From CAIZQW01 sp942493055 (lineage in GTDB: Bacteria; Verrucomicrobiota; Kiritimatiellia; RFP12; UBA1067): a stretch of DNA of 64,000 bases. The stretch lies in contig OW818680.1 in assembly GCA_942493055.1 (NCBI GenBank), positions 1,488,001 to 1,552,000 of the forward strand, in the 5' to 3' direction. Of this stretch, positions 10,901 through 19,295 are shown in pieces. Each line of letters opens with the position of its first letter. Positions within the stretch are counted from its first letter, which is position 1. A program made the position numbers and the translations under genes. A model generated the notes under the pieces. That model saw nothing but the letters and a program-made list of their open reading frames with translations. It had not been told where the DNA came from and searched no databases.

Positions 10901-11065
10901 GCCGAAGGTTGAATTCCGGTTCGTCCATGTGCCGACCGTACTGCCATCGCCGAGCGCACTTAAATCGCCTGCTTGCATATCGACGTACAGCGTACCTGCT
11001 GATTCAAGTGCATAACTCGCACATGACAAAAAGATACTACACAATGCAGTAATTAGCTTTTTCAT
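4943..11065 (-). CDS. Giant secreted protein: LamG, strand-repeat and lectin-like domains
   Basis: A 2040-residue exported protein with a signal peptide (MKKLITALCSIFLSCASYA). Two concanavalin A/LamG-like modules occupy about residues 20-490, both carrying the phrases WTVETWI/WTMETWI and QWHHVAISRDAS/IWHHIAITRDAS. From about 500 to 1100 there is a beta-helical stretch of the autotransporter-associated strand-repeat type (for example GGLTQDGGTTLLMGNNTF). At least two bacterial lectin-like modules follow, each with GFAFVIHNDPRG or GWALVFHNDARG and GGSIGY/GGSLGY; a third more diverged copy lies between them. No C-terminal beta-barrel, PEP-CTERM or LPXTG anchor is seen. It is probably a cell-surface or secreted glycan-binding protein (inference). 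GGGAGTGGAAG precedes the start. Confidence 0.85.
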   Translation of the reverse strand: MKKLITALCSIFLSCASYALESAGTLYVDMQAGDLSALGDGSTVGTWTNRNSTFGHFSIHSSRTATNALYRTNVSGAQAVYFDGTLNSAFLGPATPAEFAGQNGVWTMETWIMQPNIGSGSYEYMSWTKRRGANNALIEFRYGSDGNCVEHYANNFPWGIKPAGGIWHHIAITRDASKIQRVYCDGYLVNTWNASVLNTDADGSMVLGGTLNTAGTGLDTPTFNGYLGAIRVHGGTLSAAQVLSNYQEEYSTYHTLAPEGVKLIEVKASSVTGVADGDPVTSISNGGTLSGVFTNWASGTGAKYAANYLNAPAFYFDGTTNTVMVGDMAIPASLTGSNTTWTVETWILRTNLTATAANYFSWTRRTGTANSLMELRYDLTLANALEHHTGNLGWGTMIPSAGQWHHVAISRDASRVERVYLDGAKVNELYLSYLNISADTLAVLGATKTAGAGTGFDYPFEGFIGQVRVTTGAKTASEILTSFSSEVGQYLPGTSSLWNGPGGGNWSESGNWTGTIPNASDALADFGIGGEAVTNDVTGLTLLSILLGDPVTDISGNEITLADGGFVQSVSSANKISAPLVLQGRTTSRAIPGQILMLAGDISGDGGLTQDGGTTLLMGNNTFVGPLTNNYGTVAFDNANALGANSTLLLGEGSLCYVGATDAEITKMVSSSAISNRYSIIDVTNAAVTLTLSGKMDVPDFKPVIKRGQGTLKLTYNQAQTLNGRTTIGGGTAPNYTVDGTMVPGTSYGSFVVEDGTLLFNGGATQTNIIRSANNVHFGTKYPGSPKVIVDGSVVSLVGGAWCTIGRGTGTTTAPQTPEMRVINGGRFITDQGIVLSQADSQVNYYGTPRLLVDNSYVSMSYDMLVNENTSGYSVVNILNNSVVENNSPLGNRGLTLAAAPGSQTTFAVTNSVVRANNISVNRAGTLTMSGNSRLETEGAGTATINDTAAPNDYNRGYVEFDGATLTNRVANSVQQWFLKMALLGVGPNGMTANNDFWSVLDPILVPTNTVSTTFTKGGTGRLGMRPTAVPVTVNGGSVYLYGSDYNPYAPGATPASTLTLNNAALEAYQDSVFHNKTLIQSSASGYLSLSPFGTSRFKGAFQNTGAGSSLARNDGLVQLVNATASQTGCVMLKEKQTVTNAWTASFSLMGTSILADGFAFVIHNDPRGITALGASGGSLGYANANGLTNSMAIGFDYWSQPTKVKFGQGDGVGGTFADLATLSTMSLRDGLPVRTYITVTYDGSDVITVLVKRADGRQEVFTKTGVNMADLINTSMAYVGVTAGTGGSTANVFVNDFVFDDGSTKAARQVYGQYGGNLVAAASGNANVLLNDMAVQKGFGLASLSYGAGSSLTVESTSSSPVYEDNQANLIASQSAWQLNGNAEWRPSGALRLTYPGVNRNGCAFLKDRITVTNAWKATFTFNTGMTSTDPADWVTLTFQNVGLSLNFSVLDALAKTYNAGWATTAGGIWSVRWNYYKSVKRLETVRDPGGTTTYLANPFTPLNFTNYQQTVMTVWYNPAAKTVFIRTVQDGNVLERYAAGVDPSHLAATGDGKAYVGFSGRVGGSWSENMITAFTFEEQASGYDLPINNATYLAFDRYASSGTLTKQGQAPLALLGDVDYYPTNTTLRLADGGLIIRRVNDDPISFLANRTEWLGYQDVNTFDLNNRIQLLKLATNNRGAVASKRRVNVAKDFTAAFRVTTDTATDGADGWALVFHNDARGPLAIGGTGGSIGYVGTIQKSVGVLFYVYQGCKLGMGVNGATSGSTQTCIEMRNKTIDTVVNYNYAARTVTVTLTDVSNPAITGTYIFTSVDIPSQAQSNYAYVSIVGATGGAYMNTWLSNFGLSYNRAEAVSDERLVLPELQIPSATEQTVMLDTPNSVGAPFLVNTGTFETDAKIKLLSANGGQLKFGSTTLAGANRVDVGTGTTNYLDNITGTYTMTKSGAGVLIMKGTGTLELTANGGLTDISALEIDKNAIIRLNNGASLRVKNDDANKQAVDSVYLDGQKVKAGYYTASNCSWITGEGTLRVGAVGTLISFK

Positions 11066-11283
11066 CTTCCACTCCCAGTTATAAGTTTGAATATACCTAA
11101 CAACCTAAAAATGTTAGAACAAATATCGTTCTAAGACAAGCGTCTTTTTATGCAAATAATAATCGTTTATTGAAACACCCGAAATTTCCAATTGTCAAGG
11201 CGTGTCTAAACACGTACACTACATCCCGCATAAAACCATTTTCAACGCAGGGCCAAAATGCCCCTCATACACAACAATTATCT

Positions 11284-14200
11284 ATGCTGAACTTTCCAAG
11301 TGAACTGCCCATCACGGCCCATGTGGATGAGATCATCCAAGCCTTACGCCAGCATCAGGTGCTGATCGTCTGCGGCGATACCGGCTCTGGCAAGACGACC
11401 CAGTTGCCCAAGATCGCGCTCAAGGCGGGTCGCGGACAGCGCGGGCTCATCGGCTGTACCCAGCCCCGCCGCCTGGCGACACTCGCCATGGCCCGGCGTG
11501 TCGCCGAGGAGTTCGGCGAGGAGCCCGGCCGCACGATCGGCTATCAGCATCGCTTTGAATCGCGTCTTTCACAGGACACCCTGGTGAAATTCATGACGGA
11601 CGGCATCCTGCTCGCTGAGGCCCGTCATGACAGGCTCTTTAAAAAATATGACACGCTGATTATCGATGAGGCTCATGAACGCTCGCTCAACATCGACTTC
11701 CTCCTCGGCATCCTGAAACGTCTCCTCCCAAAGCGCCCGGATCTGAAGATCATCATCAGTTCAGCAACACTCGATGTCAAACGCTTCTCCGCCTTCTTCA
11801 ATCAGGCCCCCATTGTCACCGTCCCTGGACGGCTCTATCCGATCGAGATGCGCTGGCGTCCCGCCGATGATGCTGAAGACCCGGACCTTCCGCGCCAAAT
11901 CGCCAATGCGGTCGACGAACTGATCTCCGAAGGCCCCGGCGACATCCTTGTCTTCCTGCCGGGCGAACGGGATATCCGCGAAGCAACCGAGGTGCTCAGC
12001 GGACGCCGGCTACCCCAGACAGAGATCATCCCGCTCCTCGCATCCCTTCCGGCAGGCGAGCAGCAACGCGCCTTCAAGCTCTCCTCCAACCGCCGCATCA
12101 TCCTCTCAACGAATGTCGCGGAAACCTCGGTGACACTCCCCGGCATCCGCTATGTGATTGACTCGGGTCTCGCCCGCATCAGCCGCTATAATCCGCGAAC
12201 CCAAGTCCAGCGCCTTCAAATCGAAGCCATCTCGCAGGCGAGCGCCAACCAGCGCAAGGGCCGCTGCGGACGCATCGCGCCCGGCATCTGCATCCGCCTG
12301 TATGGCGAGGACGACTTTAAGAAACAGGATGACTACACGCCCCCAGAGATTCTTCGCTCCAGTCTCGCGCGCGTCATCCTCACCATGATGGACCTCCGGC
12401 TGGGCGACATCGAAACCTTCCCCTTTATTGACCCGCCCGGAGCCTCCATGATCAGGGACGGCTATCGCGAACTGGAGTTGCTCGATGCCATCAAGTCTGA
12501 TCTGCCGCGTCCAGGTGAAGAGTCTACCCCCTGGGCGCTCACGCACATGGGACGCGAACTCGCCCGCATGCCCATCGACCCTGCGCTGGCACGCATCCTC
12601 TTTGCCGCCCATCATGAAAAGGCGCTGCCCGAGTCCCTCATTGTCGTGGCCGCGCTGGAGTGCGATGACCCGCGCCGACGCCCCCTCGAAAAGCAGGCTG
12701 AAGCAGACAAGTGCCATGCGCGCTACCTCACACCCAATTCCGATTTCGCCGCCATCATCCGCCTCTGGCGCTGGTATCACGACCAGACAAAAGGCAAATC
12801 GCAATCCGTGTCCAGGCGCCTCTGCAAGGACAACTTCCTGTCATATCCCAAAATGCGCGACTGGATGGATTTACGGGGACAGCTCGAAAGTCTCTGCACA
12901 GGGATCAATCTCGATGTCTCAACCGGGACAGGCGGCGACGCAGGACTGCATCGCGCCTTGCTGACAGGCTTGCTCTCCAATATCGGACAGCGTGACCCCG
13001 AAGCCAATGACTATCGGGGCGCACGCGGCATACGCTTTGCACTCTTCCCTGGCTCCGGCCTGATGAAACTCAAAGAGTCTAAACCCGTACGCCCGGAACA
13101 CGGACACGGACCGCGCGAAAAAGCAAAACCAGCCGCCAACCGGGACTGGATCATGGCCGGCGAACTGGTGGACACCTCCCGCCTCTTTGCACGAACCGCG
13201 GCCTGTATCGATCTCGCCTGGATTGAACCCATTGCCAAGCGCCACTGCAAATACAGTTATCACTCCGCCCAATGGGACCCTGTCTATGGGTTCACCCGCG
13301 TGCGCGAGCGCGTGACCCTCTTCGGCCTGGTGCTCGCCGAGTCACGCGTCCGCGACTACAGCCGCATCAATCCCGTCATCTCCCGCGAACAACTCATCCG
13401 CGAGGGACTCGTCAACGGCGCATTCCCCAAGCCATTGCCCGAATTCCTCTCCGCGAACCTCGCCCGCACCAATGCCCTGCTCGACGCAGAGGCCAAAACG
13501 CGTCAGCACGGGGTGCTCTTCGATCCGGACCTTGCCTTCGCCTTCTACGATGCCCGCCTCCCCACGACTGTCTGCAATGCGCATGACCTGCGGGAGTGGC
13601 TCAAAGAGCATGCGTCCTCCCTTGTCATGCAGGACGCTGACATGCCGATTGCCCAAGACCTCTCCCGCGATTTTCCAGATTCGATTACGCTGAACGGCAC
13701 GCGTCTGGCGCTCACCTATCTCAATGCGCCTGGCGAAGCAGACGATGGCGTGTCGTGCATCGTTCCCGCATCCTTGCTCCCCATGGTCTCCTCCTGGCAG
13801 AGCGACTGGCTGGTGCCGGGCATGCTGGAGGAGAAGATCCGCTGGATGATGAATGTCCTGCCCTCCAAGATCCGGCGCCTGCTGCAACCGTACGAGGAGA
13901 CCATCGGCCTTTGCCGGTCGCGCATGACCCCCGGACGCGGGACGCTCGCCCAGGCTCTGGCAGATGCCATCTATGCGGTACGCGCTCTTCGCGTCCCCAC
14001 GGACGGCTGGAACGAGGATGGCTGCCCGACACATCTGCGCATGCGCTTTGTCGCAGTCAGCGAAGCCGGGACGGAACTCGGAAGCGGGCGCGATTGCACG
14101 ACACTCGCACGCTTGTTTGCGAAGGAGAGTGCTTCATCCGACTCAACCAAGCGCCCCGCTTCCCCGTGGCATCGCGACACTATCACCACCTGGGACGTGG

Positions 14201-15042
14201 GTGAACTCCCCTCCCAGGTCGACATAGGCAAAGCTGGCTGGCCCATCATCCACTACCCTGCACTGGAAGACAAGGGCGACTCCGTATCGCTACGCCTCTT
14301 CAGCGAGCCCGGCGAGGCCGCTGCGGTTCATGAAAAGGGCGTCTGCAGGCTCTTCGCGATTGCCCTTGGCAAGGAGTGGAAGCGTTACCAGTCGGCCCCT
14401 TCCCTGGCGCGTGATGTCTCCCTCTACTTGACCCAGTTGGAGACAACCGCCGCTGCGCTCGGTCTTGAAATTGGCGCGGCAGCCCTGCGCGAAACATTCA
14501 CGGCAGACAAGCCGGCCATCCGCGATGAGGCGGCGTTTAAGGCGCGTTTCAAAAGCGAACAGACGCGCTTGCACGCCCTGCATCTGGAGCGGACTCGCCT
14601 CGTGGTGGCGATCCTCCAAACAGCCTCTGAACTGACCAGCACCCTTACAAAGGCCAAGGACATCCAAGCGTCAACCAGCGAGAGCATCCTTGACCAGCTC
14701 GCCTGGCTTGTCTTTCCGGGCTTTGCAGAGTCCACGCAACGCGCTCATTTGCAAGAAATACCTCGCTATCTGGAGGCCTGTCGCATGCGCATCCAGCGAG
14801 GCAAAATCAATCCGGCTGGAGACAGCCGGAAAGAGGCTGAACTCCAACCTGTCTGGCAGCGCTATACCGACTTCATCGGAAGCGACAAGTCAAAGCGAGC
14901 CGACAAGGAGCTCCTGAGCCAATACCGCTGGATGGTCGAAGAGTTCCGTGTCTCCCTCTTCGCCCAAGAGCTGCGCACCCCCTATCCTGTTTCAGCAAAA
15001 CGACTTAACACGCTTTGGGACGAACTCACGGCTGGCCTGTAA
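11284..15042 (+). CDS. hrpA: ATP-dependent RNA helicase HrpA
   Basis: A 1252-residue DEAH-box RNA helicase, close in length to the usual HrpA (about 1300). Walker A GDTGSGKT is at residues 31-38, DEAH in IIDEAHERS near residue 128, motif III in ISSATLD and motif VI in QRKGRCGRIAPG. Beyond the helicase core are the HA2 and OB-fold regions and a long C-terminal extension of the HrpA-specific type (DUF3418). In other bacteria HrpA resolves stalled ribosomes and handles mRNA processing. The frame is open from a TTG at 11170, but ATG 11284 begins exactly where similarity to HrpA (NFPSELPITAHVDEII) starts, so it was chosen; no strong ribosome site is visible. Confidence 0.9.
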   Translation: MLNFPSELPITAHVDEIIQALRQHQVLIVCGDTGSGKTTQLPKIALKAGRGQRGLIGCTQPRRLATLAMARRVAEEFGEEPGRTIGYQHRFESRLSQDTLVKFMTDGILLAEARHDRLFKKYDTLIIDEAHERSLNIDFLLGILKRLLPKRPDLKIIISSATLDVKRFSAFFNQAPIVTVPGRLYPIEMRWRPADDAEDPDLPRQIANAVDELISEGPGDILVFLPGERDIREATEVLSGRRLPQTEIIPLLASLPAGEQQRAFKLSSNRRIILSTNVAETSVTLPGIRYVIDSGLARISRYNPRTQVQRLQIEAISQASANQRKGRCGRIAPGICIRLYGEDDFKKQDDYTPPEILRSSLARVILTMMDLRLGDIETFPFIDPPGASMIRDGYRELELLDAIKSDLPRPGEESTPWALTHMGRELARMPIDPALARILFAAHHEKALPESLIVVAALECDDPRRRPLEKQAEADKCHARYLTPNSDFAAIIRLWRWYHDQTKGKSQSVSRRLCKDNFLSYPKMRDWMDLRGQLESLCTGINLDVSTGTGGDAGLHRALLTGLLSNIGQRDPEANDYRGARGIRFALFPGSGLMKLKESKPVRPEHGHGPREKAKPAANRDWIMAGELVDTSRLFARTAACIDLAWIEPIAKRHCKYSYHSAQWDPVYGFTRVRERVTLFGLVLAESRVRDYSRINPVISREQLIREGLVNGAFPKPLPEFLSANLARTNALLDAEAKTRQHGVLFDPDLAFAFYDARLPTTVCNAHDLREWLKEHASSLVMQDADMPIAQDLSRDFPDSITLNGTRLALTYLNAPGEADDGVSCIVPASLLPMVSSWQSDWLVPGMLEEKIRWMMNVLPSKIRRLLQPYEETIGLCRSRMTPGRGTLAQALADAIYAVRALRVPTDGWNEDGCPTHLRMRFVAVSEAGTELGSGRDCTTLARLFAKESASSDSTKRPASPWHRDTITTWDVGELPSQVDIGKAGWPIIHYPALEDKGDSVSLRLFSEPGEAAAVHEKGVCRLFAIALGKEWKRYQSAPSLARDVSLYLTQLETTAAALGLEIGAAALRETFTADKPAIRDEAAFKARFKSEQTRLHALHLERTRLVVAILQTASELTSTLTKAKDIQASTSESILDQLAWLVFPGFAESTQRAHLQEIPRYLEACRMRIQRGKINPAGDSRKEAELQPVWQRYTDFIGSDKSKRADKELLSQYRWMVEEFRVSLFAQELRTPYPVSAKRLNTLWDELTAGL

Positions 15043-15319
15043 CTTGAGGCCAGGGTTCGGGGTTGGACGTTCGACGTTCGATGTTGAATGTTCGATGTTC
15101 GCATTGATTCGCGTGGTTCGCGCCATTCGGATGCTTGCCTCTGATTCCCAACTTACTGACACTTACTGACACTTCTAAGACTTATTGACACTTCCCCAAG
15201 TTTCCAGTTTCAAGTTTCAATCTCCCCGCAATCCGAAAAAATACGTTTTGTTTTCTTGTTTTCGGAACGCTTTTTTGAGATATTAAACCCATTCTAATCC
15301 CGTTTTTCTTGATTCACTT
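15043..15319. repeat. Intergenic repeats between hrpA and pcnB-like gene
   Basis: Contains a run of GTTCGACGTTCGATGTT-type near-repeats (about 15060-15105), three CTTACTGACACTT/CTTATTGACACTT units (about 15158-15196) and AAGTTTCCAGTTTCAAG (about 15199-15215). The same short phrases recur at 19853-19890, 20770-20805 and 23638-23665. The last 80 bases are AT-rich and probably hold the promoter of the gene at 15320. Confidence 0.55.
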
Positions 15320-16744
15320 ATGTTTTTCAAACGCAAAACCGGTCCAATAACCCGAGAACGAAGCGAACACTGTATTTCCCGCGCAAACATCGATGAGGAT
15401 GCATTGAAAGTCCTTTACCGTCTTTCAACCGCAGGCTATACCTCTTATCTTGTCGGCGGAAGTGTGCGGGATTTGCTCCTGGGCAGGCACCCCAAAGATT
15501 TCGACGTGGGCACCAATGCACGTCCGAATGAGATCCGTAAGATCTTCAGGAATTGCTTCCTGATCGGCCGTCGCTTCCGCCTCGCCCATATCATCTTCGG
15601 CAAAAAAGTGATCGAGACCAGCACCTTCCGTCGCCAGCCAGAAGAGACGGAAGCCGCCAATGGCCTTTACCAGGCCGAAGACAACACCTTTGGCACACCG
15701 GAAGAGGATGCCAAACGTCGTGACTTCACCGTCAACGGCCTCTTCTATGATATCAAGACCTTTTCCGTGATTGATTACGTCGGCGGACTTAAAGATCTGG
15801 AGAAACGCGAACTCCGTTGCATCGGCGACCCCAACATCCGCTTCCGCGAAGATCCGGTCCGCATGATGCGCGCCGTCAAATTCGCCGCACGCCTCGACTT
15901 CACGATCGACCGGGCCAGCCGTAAAGCGATCCTGAAGCACCATGCCGACATTTTAAACGCCTCTGTCCCGCGTGTCTGCGAAGAGATCTACCGCCTCTTT
16001 ACATACAGCAAATCCAGCGAAGCCTTCCGCCTGATGTGGGATTTTGAAATGCTCAAAGATCTTCTCCCTGAACTGGATGCGCATATTCGGTCCTCCGGCG
16101 GCAAGCATGCGCCCCTCTGGAAAATCCTGCATGCGCTCGATGCCGATCCGGCCGCTGAAAATGCCTCCAATGGACTCCGGACCGCCTGCCTCTACTACGC
16201 CTTCTTCGATGACCAGCTCAAGGACGAACTGGCTCGTACGCCCTCCCACAAGGTCAATTACCAGCATATCTCGCGTTCCGTCATCGGGACGATATCCGAG
16301 CGCTTGCACATTCCGAAAATGACCTTCTTCACGGCAGTCGCGATGCTTGATTTCCAGCGCCGTTTCGAAGATCTTCCTGTCAAGGGCGCAAGACGCTTTG
16401 CCCACTTTGTCCGCCATCCTGACTTCTTGGACGCACTCGCGCTTTATCGCATTGTCCAGACTGCCGAAGGCAACGATCTTTCTAAGGCGCATGCCTGGGA
16501 AGCCTTTTACAACGCGGAATGGGAAGCAGCCCACCATCACATCGACGAGGAGAAGGTCAACCCGGAATCACCGGAAGCCACCTTTACTGTAATTGCGGAA
16601 GATGCGCCGCCCGCGAAGCCCCCATCGCATCGCAATCGCCAACGGAACACCAGCCGTCCCTCGAATGATCATCGGCATCCTCACGCGAGAAAGCCTGCTG
16701 ACCAGCCCTCCACGCCATTGCCAACAGAATTCGGCGGCGAGTAA
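15320..16744 (+). CDS. pcnB: Poly(A) polymerase/tRNA nucleotidyltransferase-like protein (PcnB type)
   Basis: A 474-residue class II nucleotidyltransferase. The head domain shows VGGSVRDLLLG, the catalytic KDFDVGT (DxD), GRRFRLAHI and RRDFTVNGL, followed by FREDPVRMMRAVKFAARLDF of the RNA-binding neck. The order and spacing resemble bacterial poly(A) polymerase I, which adds 3' A-tails that promote RNA decay; a CCA-adding role cannot be excluded because the two enzymes are very similar. The last 50 residues are a basic, proline/arginine-rich tail (KPPSHRNRQRNTSRPSN) typical of PcnB and probably RNA-binding. No clear Shine-Dalgarno precedes the ATG. It is followed 49 bases later by a rhamnulokinase gene. 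Confidence 0.85.
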   Translation: MFFKRKTGPITRERSEHCISRANIDEDALKVLYRLSTAGYTSYLVGGSVRDLLLGRHPKDFDVGTNARPNEIRKIFRNCFLIGRRFRLAHIIFGKKVIETSTFRRQPEETEAANGLYQAEDNTFGTPEEDAKRRDFTVNGLFYDIKTFSVIDYVGGLKDLEKRELRCIGDPNIRFREDPVRMMRAVKFAARLDFTIDRASRKAILKHHADILNASVPRVCEEIYRLFTYSKSSEAFRLMWDFEMLKDLLPELDAHIRSSGGKHAPLWKILHALDADPAAENASNGLRTACLYYAFFDDQLKDELARTPSHKVNYQHISRSVIGTISERLHIPKMTFFTAVAMLDFQRRFEDLPVKGARRFAHFVRHPDFLDALALYRIVQTAEGNDLSKAHAWEAFYNAEWEAAHHHIDEEKVNPESPEATFTVIAEDAPPAKPPSHRNRQRNTSRPSNDHRHPHARKPADQPSTPLPTEFGGE

Positions 16745-16793
16745 GAGCCCTCTTCGTATTTTTAATCCAGCAAATAACTAACGAGGTGACATC

Positions 16794-18299
16794 ATGAGTG
16801 AAAAAAAACTGTTCGCGGTTGATCTTGGCGCATCGGGTGGCAAGTGCTTTGTAGGCTTTTTCTCTGATAAAACATTCCGCATGGAAGAGGTGCATCGCTT
16901 CGCTCATGAAGGCGTCTCCTTCTTTGGCGCAGACCGCACCGGCGAAATCACCGAGCGCACCCATTGGGATGACACCTATATCTACCAGAATATCGTCAAG
17001 GGACTCCAAGCCGCCAAGCGTCAGTTCGGACCGCACCTCGACGGCATCGGCATCGATACCTGGGGCGCGGACGGCCACTTCCTGACCAAGGATGGCGACA
17101 CCATCGGCAAGGTCTTCTGCTATCGCGACCACCGCCTCGACACCATGTGCGATGAAGTGAAGTCCCGCATCGACGCCGAGCGCGTCTATGCCATCACCGG
17201 CAACCATTTCCAGCCCTTCAACCAGTCCAACCAGATGCTCTGGGCTGCCACACGCCGCCCCGAGCTGCTCAAGCTGGCCAGCATCTACCTGCCGATTCCG
17301 GCGCTCTTCTACTACTACCTCGGCGGATGCACCGCGATTGACTCCACCTTCGCCAGCGTCACGCAGATGATGGATGCCAAGAAGGGCAAGTGGAGTTCGG
17401 AAATGCTCAAGGCAATGGGCATCAAGAAGTCCCTGATGCCCGAGATTGTCAAGCCCGGCACCAAGATCGGCAAGCTCCATGCGAAACTGGCCGAATCCAT
17501 CGGCATCAACGAAGTGGACTTGATCGCGATCGGCTCACATGACACGGCCAGCGCCTTTGCCGCCGCGCCTGTCAAGGACACCAAGAAGTCGCTTATCATC
17601 AGCTCCGGCACCTGGTCCCTCGTCGGCAAGCTCATCCGCAAGCCGATCACAACGCCGGAAGCCATGAGCTTCGGTCTCAGCAACGAAGGCGGCATCGGCA
17701 ACACACGCTTCCTGCGCAACTGCATGGGCACCTGGATCGTCCAGGAACTCCTGCGCGTCTGGGAAATCGCCGACGGCAAGCGCATGGAGTGGAAGGAAGT
17801 CGACTCCATCACGCCTGCAGCACCCTCTTTCACGGCCTTCATCGATCCGGATGACAAGCGCTTCTACAATCCGAAAAATATGGAAGAGGCGATCCGCTCC
17901 TTCATCGCGGAGACAGGACAAGCTGCGCCACAGGATCGTGGAACCATTCTGCGTTGCGTCTACGAGAGCCTTGCGCTCAAGTATCGCTTCGTGAACGAAA
18001 CCATCAACCGCGTAACAGACACCACCACCGAGGCTGTTCATATCGTCGGCGGCGGCAGCAATAATCCCATGCTCAACCAGTTCACAGCAAACTCCATCGG
18101 CGTGCCTGTTCTGGCCGGTCCGAAGGAAGCGACTGCTGTGGGCAACCTCATGGTCCAGGCGATCGGCGCAGGCATCATCCCTGATTTGAAGACGGCCATG
18201 CCGCTCATCAAGTCTGCCTTCCCGATCTCCACCTTCAAGCCTGAGAACACGGAAGCCTGGAGCGCAGCCTACGCTCGCTTTACCCAATTACTGAAGTAG
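16794..18299 (+). CDS. rhaB: FGGY-family carbohydrate kinase, probable rhamnulokinase
   Basis: A 501-residue sugar kinase of the FGGY family. Motifs include the N-terminal phosphate loop VDLGASGGKCFVG, IDTWGADGHFL (catalytic Asp region), FCYRDHR, LIAIGSHDTASAFAA, ISSGTWSLVG and the C-terminal VHIVGGGSNNPMLNQ. The IDTWGxD and YRDxR wording is typical of rhamnulokinase (phosphorylates L-rhamnulose at O1); L-fuculokinase is the main alternative. No rhamnose isomerase or aldolase lies next to it in the window. GAGGTGAC precedes the ATG. The 3' end overlaps the convergent four-helix-bundle gene by 31 bases. Confidence 0.82.
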   Translation: MSEKKLFAVDLGASGGKCFVGFFSDKTFRMEEVHRFAHEGVSFFGADRTGEITERTHWDDTYIYQNIVKGLQAAKRQFGPHLDGIGIDTWGADGHFLTKDGDTIGKVFCYRDHRLDTMCDEVKSRIDAERVYAITGNHFQPFNQSNQMLWAATRRPELLKLASIYLPIPALFYYYLGGCTAIDSTFASVTQMMDAKKGKWSSEMLKAMGIKKSLMPEIVKPGTKIGKLHAKLAESIGINEVDLIAIGSHDTASAFAAAPVKDTKKSLIISSGTWSLVGKLIRKPITTPEAMSFGLSNEGGIGNTRFLRNCMGTWIVQELLRVWEIADGKRMEWKEVDSITPAAPSFTAFIDPDDKRFYNPKNMEEAIRSFIAETGQAAPQDRGTILRCVYESLALKYRFVNETINRVTDTTTEAVHIVGGGSNNPMLNQFTANSIGVPVLAGPKEATAVGNLMVQAIGAGIIPDLKTAMPLIKSAFPISTFKPENTEAWSAAYARFTQLLK

Positions 18300-18946
18300 G
18301 TCTTTTTACTTATGAGGCTGTCGCATTCAGGGCAGACAGGGGTGTTTTCAGGCGTGTAAAGCTCCTCTGTTCGAGCCTCCTTCAGATATTCGCGAAAGAC
18401 CCCATCCTTCTTGAACATCTCGTCTTGGGCCTCCAAATGGCTATTGATGGTCCTGGTAATGAGGATAATAAGTGTATTCGCAACGATCACGTCATCGTAT
18501 GAATCCATCCACGCGCTAAACTTTTCCAATTGCTTCAAGAGGTGGTCACAGGAGTCATGGAGCACATCCGCTCCATGAGCAGGCGGATCCAACTGCACAG
18601 CATAAACCGCCTTTGCCTCGTCGGATACTTTCTTCCAGGGGCGCAATTTCTTGCGCAGCAGCCAAAACACATAATCGCCTCTGAGTGCTGCAAGGTTCGT
18701 CCGCGCAACATCGGCCAGTCGCATCTCCGTCTCGCTGGATATCGCCCCGCGTTCCGAACCTTCAATAATGTTTATGCACCCGGCGTGCGCGGCCTGGGTC
18801 ATCTGGTCATACTGACGCCCCGTTGGATCAAGCTTATGCGTTAGGAACGCCTCACAAAATCGATGTGTCCCTAACTGAATGATTCTACCCAAGGCCCATG
18901 AATCCAGCCACCTGTAACCTCCGCCATCGGAAAATAACGCTTCCAT
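18269..18946 (-). CDS. Four-helix-bundle suffix-type protein, zinc ribbon cut short
   Basis: A 225-residue protein of the 'four helix bundle suffix' type, related to the four-helix-bundle proteins first seen as 23S rRNA intervening-sequence ORFs. Recognisable phrases are LGRIIQLGTHRFCEAFL, DPTGRQYDQMTQAAHAG, NIIEGSERGAIS, DVARTNLAALRGDY. Relatives usually continue into a C-terminal zinc ribbon beginning CPxC; here VCPECDSL is present but the second Cys pair is missing because the frame runs into the 3' end of the rhamnulokinase gene on the other strand and stops after 31 bases of overlap. This suggests a 3' truncation. The function of the family is unknown. Confidence 0.8.
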   Translation of the reverse strand: MEALFSDGGGYRWLDSWALGRIIQLGTHRFCEAFLTHKLDPTGRQYDQMTQAAHAGCINIIEGSERGAISSETEMRLADVARTNLAALRGDYVFWLLRKKLRPWKKVSDEAKAVYAVQLDPPAHGADVLHDSCDHLLKQLEKFSAWMDSYDDVIVANTLIILITRTINSHLEAQDEMFKKDGVFREYLKEARTEELYTPENTPVCPECDSLISKKTYFSNWVKRA

Positions 18947-19295
18947 AAACGACCCTTTCTTGAGATTATCGAAGTTGTCGATGTCACCGATCGTTCCGAA
19001 AAAACGGCAACGTCAACAGTCTCATCTCATTCTTTAAACGACTTAATAAACAATCAACGACTGACCCAAATTTGTTTTAATCATATCTGTTTTTAGTTTG
19101 CTTTGTCCAGCAGAAAGAGAAAATATTAGCCGATTGGCAACTGATACTCCTTCATTTTAAAGCTCACTTCACAATTCCCTTGATTCTGCAATACCAAACA
19201 GCAATACACCTATTGGCTTGGTTGCCTGCATCGGCGACGGACCTTTATTGAATGCTTGGCACACGAAGCAGAACCACATATCCTGTCAGTTCACG
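18947..19295. repeat. Gene-free gap with a dispersed repeat copy (19063-19145)
   Basis: No coding signal on either strand. A diverged copy of the GCTTGCTTTGT repeat lies at 19063-19145 (here AGTTTGCTTTGTCCAG followed by GGCAACTG); its left part, beginning GACCCAAATTT, matches the copy at 21789. Nothing else is recognisable. Confidence 0.5.

Noticed and set aside
4943..11065. Autotransporter or PEP-CTERM assignment for the giant protein
   Set aside because: No C-terminal beta-barrel and no PEP motif with membrane helix and basic tail; the protein ends after a beta-rich repeat.
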